NCBI GenBank assembly: GCA_029256485.1
Contig: JAQSXU010000028.1
Span: 1 to 37,080, forward strand
From: Clostridiaceae bacterium
GTDB lineage: Bacteria; Bacillota_A; Clostridia; Clostridiales; Clostridiaceae
DNA length: 37,080 nucleotides
Reading direction: 5' to 3'
Shown piece by piece: positions 32,418 through 37,080 of the stretch. Below the pieces are notes generated by a model. The model was not told the DNA's origin and made no database searches. It saw only the letters and a program-made list of their open reading frames with translations. Numbering within the stretch: position 1 is the first letter of the stretch; each line of letters opens with the position of its first letter. The translations under genes and the position numbers were made by a program.

Positions 32418-32960
32418 TTATAAGCTGTTTGGGTAATCCTGTGGAGGCAGCTTTATTTCCATGCCGTTCATATCAAAATATTTGCCTTGTTTCTCATAAT
32501 ACTTTATATCTGCACCAAGGAAATCACTTTTTCCATCTGCTGTAACCTGACCTTCATATATAATAATTCTGTCATTTGTACTTAAATTAACTTTAGGCTT
32601 ATTTTTAAGCACAAACTCCGCAGTAGTACCTACTTTAAATGGATAATCTAAATTATCTACAGCATCTGTTCCAGCTTTATAATTAAATTCAACTTTTAGG
32701 TTCAGTTTATACTTACCGTCTGAAGATTGTTTTAAAGATACTATGGTACCTCTTACATATGCCAATTTACCTACTACCTGCCAATTTTCATTATTGGTGT
32801 TTACAAGTGATTCATTAGTTTGCTTTTGTTCATTGTTTTTAATTGTATTATCTTTACTGCTTTCTGGCTTTACTTGGCTGCAGCCGGCTAAAATTGAAAC
32901 TATTGAAGCTGCAAGTATAAAAGTTTTAAAAAAGTTTTTTAAATTATTTTCATATTTCAT
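32418..32960 (-). CDS. Secreted lipoprotein of unknown function
   Basis: A 180-residue protein with a lipoprotein signal peptide: charged start, hydrophobic stretch, and lipobox LAGC with C27 as the lipidated cysteine. A low-complexity Ser/Asn/Lys linker follows (residues about 28-55). The rest (ENWQVVGKLAYVRGTIVSLKQ, LNLKVEFNYKAG, AEFVLKN, DRIIIYEGQVTADG) alternates strand-like segments, consistent with a small beta-barrel. I recognise no family. It would sit on the outer face of the cytoplasmic membrane. A GGAGGT-like ribosome site lies upstream. It is probably transcribed alone. Confidence 0.75.
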   Translation of the reverse strand: MKYENNLKNFFKTFILAASIVSILAGCSQVKPESSKDNTIKNNEQKQTNESLVNTNNENWQVVGKLAYVRGTIVSLKQSSDGKYKLNLKVEFNYKAGTDAVDNLDYPFKVGTTAEFVLKNKPKVNLSTNDRIIIYEGQVTADGKSDFLGADIKYYEKQGKYFDMNGMEIKLPPQDYPNSL

Positions 32961-33118
32961 ATGACTTATTTACCTCCTCTTAAAATATTAGCTTTAACAT
33001 AAATTATTGCTTCTATATTAATATAATATAGCTTTTTTCAATTTAATTTATTGATAAAATACCAATAAAAGGTAAAATTTTAGCAACAATTTAGTTACGA
33101 TTTTAAGGCTCCTTATAA

Positions 33119-33159
33119 AAAAATGAAGATCTTCGGAAAGTCCGAGGATCTTCATTTTT
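33119..33159 (-). terminator. Terminator of the P-type ATPase gene
   Basis: A 19-bp stem with one mismatch (33119-33137 with 33141-33159) and a 3-base loop follows the ATPase stop codon directly. On the minus strand it runs into TTTTTTATAAGG. Confidence 0.88.
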
Positions 33160-35700
33160 CTATTTGAAATATAAATATAAACTATTGATAAGTGATATTG
33201 TGCCTGAAAAGAATATTACTATAGTCCACTGAGGAAGTGAAAGTGGAACTGTATGAAATACCATCTGTAAAAAAGGAATATAAATTATGCACAAAAGCAT
33301 TGCAACAGAAACCATAACAGCACCTACTAAATATAGGTTAGTTAAAAATTTAATTTCAAATATTGAGTGTTTTTCTGATCTGCATTCAAAAACATGAATC
33401 AGCTGTGACATAATTAATGTACTGAGAGCAAGTGTTCTGCATGCTCTTAAATTCATTCCAAAGTATTGTCCCGACATAAAACTAAATATGGTACACACTC
33501 CTATAAGTACGCCTCTGATTAATATTTTTTCTTTAAGTCCCCTTGCAAATATACTTTCATTTTTAGGTCTTGGCTTTCCAACCATTACATCCACATCTGC
33601 AGGATCCACACCCAATGCTATAGCCGGCAGTCCATCTGTAGCTAAATTCACGAATAAAATTTGAATTGGAAGTAATGGAGTATTTAAGTAAAACAATGAA
33701 GACAAGAACATGGTAAGAACTTCTCCTAAATTACATGACAAAAGATATCTTATAAACTTTCTTATGTTGTCATAAATTACTCTTCCCTCTTCCACTGCAG
33801 CTACTATAGTGGCAAAATTATCATCTAATAATATCATGGATGATGCTTCTTTAGTCACATCTGTGCCTGAAATTCCCATGGCTATTCCAATATCAGCCTC
33901 TTTTACAGCTGGTGCATCATTAACACCATCTCCAGTCATGGCTACAATATTTTTTTTGTTTTTAAATGCCTTTACTATTCGCAGCTTATGGTTTGGACTT
34001 ACTCTTGCAAATATATTTACTTTATCAATTATTTTGGTAAATTCCTTATCACTAAGCTTATCTATTTCCTCTCCTGTAATTACTTCCTCTTTATTTTTGC
34101 ATATATCCAGTTCCTTACCTATGGCATAAGCTGTGTTTTTATGATCTCCAGTAATCATTACAGGCCTTATTCCTGCCATTCTGCACTTTAATACTGCATC
34201 TTTTACCTCTCTTCTTGGTGGGTCAATTATACCTGCTATTCCAACAAAAATCATATCCTTTTCAACTGAGCTGTTTTTTACTACTCCACTGTCCTTATAT
34301 GCACCTGCTATAAGCCTTAAAGCTTTATATGACATATTTTCAACTGCAGAAATTATATTTTTTTTGTGATAGGTGGTTAATATTTCTTCCCTTCCATTAA
34401 TTAAAATATATTTACATCTTTCAAGTACTCTTTCTGGAGCACCTTTAATATAAGCCTTTTCACCGGTCTCATCTTTAACAATTACAGACATTAATTTTCT
34501 GTCTGAATTAAAGGGTATATCGTAAACCCTTTTACTTTTTGAAATAAACCTTTTTAAATCACTGCTGTCCTTAAAAAAGCCTTTAACCAAAGATGTTTCA
34601 GTAGGGTCTCCAAACACAGCTTTATTAATATTATTCTCCTTGTAATCTACATTAAAGTCATTACAAAAGGTAAAAATCTTTTTTAAAATAATATTTTCTG
34701 GCACATTACGTTCATCTGTATTATATATAATATTATTAAAATATAAAGCCTTTACTGTCATATTATTCTCTGTTAAGGTACCTGTTTTATCACTGCATAT
34801 AACAGATGTACATCCAAGAGTTTCCACTGCCGGAAGTTTTCTTACCAGTGCATTTCTTTTCAGCATCCTTGATACTCCTAATGCCAGTGCCACAGTTACA
34901 ATAGCCGGCAGTCCTTCAGGAATGGCTGCTACAGCAAGACTCACTCCCACAAGAAACATCTCATATGAGTTTTCTCCCCTTGCTATACCTGTTAAGGTAA
35001 CTATTACACAAATTACAATGCAAAGTACAACTAAAATTTTACCAAGTGATGTGAGCTTTTGTTTTAAAGGGGATTTTTCTGTTTCTATGTGCTGCAGCAT
35101 ACCAGCTATTTTACCCATTTCAGTTTTCATTCCAGTTTGAAATACTTTTCCCCTGGCCTTGCCTGTTAAAACTGTAGTTCCCATATATACTTCATTATTT
35201 TTATCCTTACTGCTTTTCAAAACGCCAACGGATTCTCCTGTTAGAAGAGATTCATCTACCATAAAGCTGCTGTCATCCATTAAAATACAATCCGCTGGAA
35301 TTCTGTCTCCGCTTTCTAATATAACAATATCTCCAATTACAATATTTTCTGCACTAATAACCTTTACTGTTCCATCTCTCATTACCTTTGCTGTTGGAGC
35401 TACCAGCTGCTTTAATGCCTCCAGTGACCTTTCAGTTTTAAATTCCTGTAGGAAACCCAGCACAGCATTCATAATTACAATAATTATTATTGTAATTGCA
35501 TCTGCTTTTTCCCCCATGAGACTTGACATTATAGTTGCTCCTAATAGGACCCATATAATAAAATCATTAAATTGGGATAAAAATATTTTTATCTTTGAAA
35601 TATGATTTTTTCTTTCTAATATATTGGCTCCGTATTTCTTTAATCTTTTTTCAGCCTCAATGGTACTTAGTCCTAAGTCAACTTCTTTTTCATTTAACAT
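33160..35700 (-). CDS. Calcium-type P2A cation-transporting ATPase
   Basis: An 846-residue membrane pump with ten predicted helices. Key motifs are TGES (154-157) in the actuator domain, the membrane-4 calcium motif PEGLP (261-265), the phosphorylation site CSDKTGTLT (D304), KGAPE in the nucleotide-binding domain and MTGDGVNDAPA in the hinge. A C-terminal NLATDGLPAIALGVDPAD is typical of SERCA/PMCA-like bacterial pumps. By family it exports Ca2+ (perhaps Mn2+) with ATP. AGGAGGT precedes the ATG. Single-gene unit with strong terminator; the divergent gene is the pyrophosphatase. Confidence 0.93.
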   Translation of the reverse strand: MLNEKEVDLGLSTIEAEKRLKKYGANILERKNHISKIKIFLSQFNDFIIWVLLGATIMSSLMGEKADAITIIIIVIMNAVLGFLQEFKTERSLEALKQLVAPTAKVMRDGTVKVISAENIVIGDIVILESGDRIPADCILMDDSSFMVDESLLTGESVGVLKSSKDKNNEVYMGTTVLTGKARGKVFQTGMKTEMGKIAGMLQHIETEKSPLKQKLTSLGKILVVLCIVICVIVTLTGIARGENSYEMFLVGVSLAVAAIPEGLPAIVTVALALGVSRMLKRNALVRKLPAVETLGCTSVICSDKTGTLTENNMTVKALYFNNIIYNTDERNVPENIILKKIFTFCNDFNVDYKENNINKAVFGDPTETSLVKGFFKDSSDLKRFISKSKRVYDIPFNSDRKLMSVIVKDETGEKAYIKGAPERVLERCKYILINGREEILTTYHKKNIISAVENMSYKALRLIAGAYKDSGVVKNSSVEKDMIFVGIAGIIDPPRREVKDAVLKCRMAGIRPVMITGDHKNTAYAIGKELDICKNKEEVITGEEIDKLSDKEFTKIIDKVNIFARVSPNHKLRIVKAFKNKKNIVAMTGDGVNDAPAVKEADIGIAMGISGTDVTKEASSMILLDDNFATIVAAVEEGRVIYDNIRKFIRYLLSCNLGEVLTMFLSSLFYLNTPLLPIQILFVNLATDGLPAIALGVDPADVDVMVGKPRPKNESIFARGLKEKILIRGVLIGVCTIFSFMSGQYFGMNLRACRTLALSTLIMSQLIHVFECRSEKHSIFEIKFLTNLYLVGAVMVSVAMLLCIIYIPFLQMVFHTVPLSLPQWTIVIFFSGTISLINSLYLYFK

Positions 35701-35952
35701 ATATAATTAACCTCCTAAAGTAAGAAAATAATGAGTTAATAGCTGAAATTGTTTCACTCTATTTAAGTATATGAGGTTGTACCACTTTCTTATGTTATAA
35801 AAATCCATAAATAAATTAATTGCTATAAAATTTAAAATTTCTCAAAATATTAAAAAAAAGATGATTTTGAATAATTTTGTGGTAAAATATATATTATAAT
35901 TTTAATAAATCTTTAATTGTATATCACAAATTTTAAATGTACTATAAATCGG

Positions 35953-35958
35953 TATAAT
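35953..35958 (+). promoter_or_regulatory. -10 element for the pyrophosphatase gene
   Basis: A perfect TATAAT 28 bases upstream of the start codon. The -35 region (near 35930) is A/T-rich without a clear TTGACA. The leader would be about 20 bases and include AAGGAGGAAA. Confidence 0.45.
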
Positions 35959-35985
35959 ATATACTGTTCAAGGAGGAAATAACAA

Positions 35986-37080
35986 ATGAAAGACGTAATA
36001 TACATAAGCGGGCATAGAAATCCCGATACAGATTCTATTTGTTCTGCAATATCATATGCAGAATTAAAAAATAGAACAGGTAATATTCTCGCAATTCCAA
36101 TAAGATTAGGAGAACTTAGCAGAGAAACTGAATTCATTTTAAAATATTTTGATGTGAAGGTTCCTGAATTAGTTGAAACAGTAAAATCTCAGATAGCAGA
36201 TTTAAATATTGATAAGGTTGCACCAATAAGCCCTGAAATTTCATTAAAAATGGCTTGGTCAATTATGAAGCAGAACAATGTAAAATCTCTGCCTGTTACT
36301 GATGGTGATGACAAATTGATTGGACTAGCTTCTTTGTCAAATATTACATCATGCTATATGGATATTTGGGACAACAATATCATTACTAAAAGCAACACCA
36401 CTTTAGACAATATTTTGGATACCCTGTCTGGAAAATTAACTTTTTCAGCTGATGATCAACCTAAATTCAAAGGTAAAATTGTAGTTGCTGCAATGACTCC
36501 AGATAATGCTAAGGAAATTATTGATGAGGGGGATATTGTAATCTGCGGTGACAGAAATGATGCTCAGAAAATAATTTTACAGAAAAAGGCATCTTTAATG
36601 ATTATAACAGGAGAACATCCGGTAGATGAGGAAATAATTAAGGAAGCAGGCAATGTTAATTGCTCAATCATTACAACTCCTTATGATACTTTTACAGTAA
36701 CAAGACTTATACCACAAAGTGTTCCAGTAAGCTATGTTATGACCCATGATAATTTAATCAGCTTTAGAACTGATGATTTTCTTGATGATGTGAGAAATGT
36801 AATGCTTCAGACAAGATTTAGAAGCTACCCTGTAGTTGATGAGCACAATAAGGTAGTTGGAAGAATATCAAGATATCAGCTAATATCACAAAATAAGAAA
36901 AAGGTTATACTTGTGGATCATAATGAAAAATCTCAGTCCGTTCATGGATTAGAGGATGCCGATATAGTAGAAATACTTGATCATCACAGAATAGCAGATA
37001 TTCAGACAGGAAAGCCAATTTATTTTAGAAATGAACCTGTTGGATGTACAGCCACAATAGTTGGTTCCATATTCTTTGAG
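35986..37080 (+). CDS. Manganese-dependent inorganic pyrophosphatase with CBS and DRTGG domains (3' end cut)
   Basis: The first 365 residues of a family II pyrophosphatase; the gene runs past the window. The DHH-type metal site begins with GHRNPDTDS (H10, D14, D16) and continues with DHN (311-313) and DHH (332-334). Between them sit two CBS repeats (about residues 75-125 and 250-302) and a DRTGG domain (about 135-245). Such CBS-containing enzymes hydrolyse pyrophosphate in the cytosol and are regulated by adenine nucleotides that bind the CBS domains. AAGGAGG lies seven bases before the ATG. The C-terminal DHHA2 domain should follow outside the window. Confidence 0.95.
   Translation, partial: MKDVIYISGHRNPDTDSICSAISYAELKNRTGNILAIPIRLGELSRETEFILKYFDVKVPELVETVKSQIADLNIDKVAPISPEISLKMAWSIMKQNNVKSLPVTDGDDKLIGLASLSNITSCYMDIWDNNIITKSNTTLDNILDTLSGKLTFSADDQPKFKGKIVVAAMTPDNAKEIIDEGDIVICGDRNDAQKIILQKKASLMIITGEHPVDEEIIKEAGNVNCSIITTPYDTFTVTRLIPQSVPVSYVMTHDNLISFRTDDFLDDVRNVMLQTRFRSYPVVDEHNKVVGRISRYQLISQNKKKVILVDHNEKSQSVHGLEDADIVEILDHHRIADIQTGKPIYFRNEPVGCTATIVGSIFFE

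Noticed and set aside
35701..35985. A metal-sensing riboswitch upstream of the P-type ATPase gene
   Set aside because: I looked for conserved yybP-ykoY-like elements and saw none; the gap is mostly A/T runs.

Overview
The window comes from a low-GC, spore-forming, anaerobic Firmicute, most likely a Clostridium. The evidence is strong AT richness, purine-rich GGAGG ribosome sites, a division cluster with an FtsL-like protein followed by a SpoVD/PBP2-type protein, and an oxygen-sensitive [NiFe] hydrogenase with its maturation genes. Species cannot be fixed from the sequence alone. No rRNA, tRNA or CRISPR array was seen.

Layout. Positions 1-2156 (minus strand) hold the start of the division and cell-wall cluster: mraZ, rsmH, an ftsL-like gene and the 5' end of a spoVD/pbp gene. 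Three direct repeats upstream of mraZ fit its autoregulatory operator. Divergent from it is ychF (2521-3618), with a good sigma-A promoter. Next come an exported metallophosphoesterase and a Lon-family protease whose AAA module has lost its ATP-binding motifs (4864-7179). Similar hairpin repeats lie on both sides of the protease gene. They are followed by a repeat-rich stretch with a decayed IS1595-like transposase (7642-8553), itself bracketed by a 14-bp direct repeat, and then deoC.

The centrepiece is a 17-gene minus-strand operon from 20590 down to 9491: hypC-hypD-hypE, hydrogenase nuoC- and nuoD-like genes, hypA-hypB, eight Mrp-antiporter-like membrane subunits, then nuoH-, nuoB- and nuoI-like genes. 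Together they encode a membrane-bound, ferredoxin-type energy-converting [NiFe] hydrogenase of the Mbh kind plus most of its NiFe maturation machinery. Electrons from ferredoxin would reduce protons to H2 (or the reverse) while the membrane arm moves Na+ or H+. Gene order differs from archaeal mbh operons. The MrpD-like subunit carries a long C-terminal extension that may be a fused MbhI, and the large subunit ends right after its nickel motif. HypF and a maturation endopeptidase are not in the window. A palindrome lies between the proposed -35 and -10 elements ahead of hypC.

Positions 20927-37080 are more mixed. There is an unrecognised 140-residue protein; an operon of three histidine-phosphatase-type enzymes and a dienelactone-hydrolase-like enzyme; and a long gene-poor stretch. 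A zone of gene decay follows, with a truncated HAD phosphatase joined to a beheaded nitroreductase and a GNAT acetyltransferase missing its middle. After that come a DUF1847 protein, a VOC protein, a ketopantoate-reductase-like enzyme, an MFS exporter, a chemotaxis receptor, a lipoprotein, a calcium-type P-type ATPase, and a CBS/DRTGG manganese-dependent pyrophosphatase that runs off the window end.
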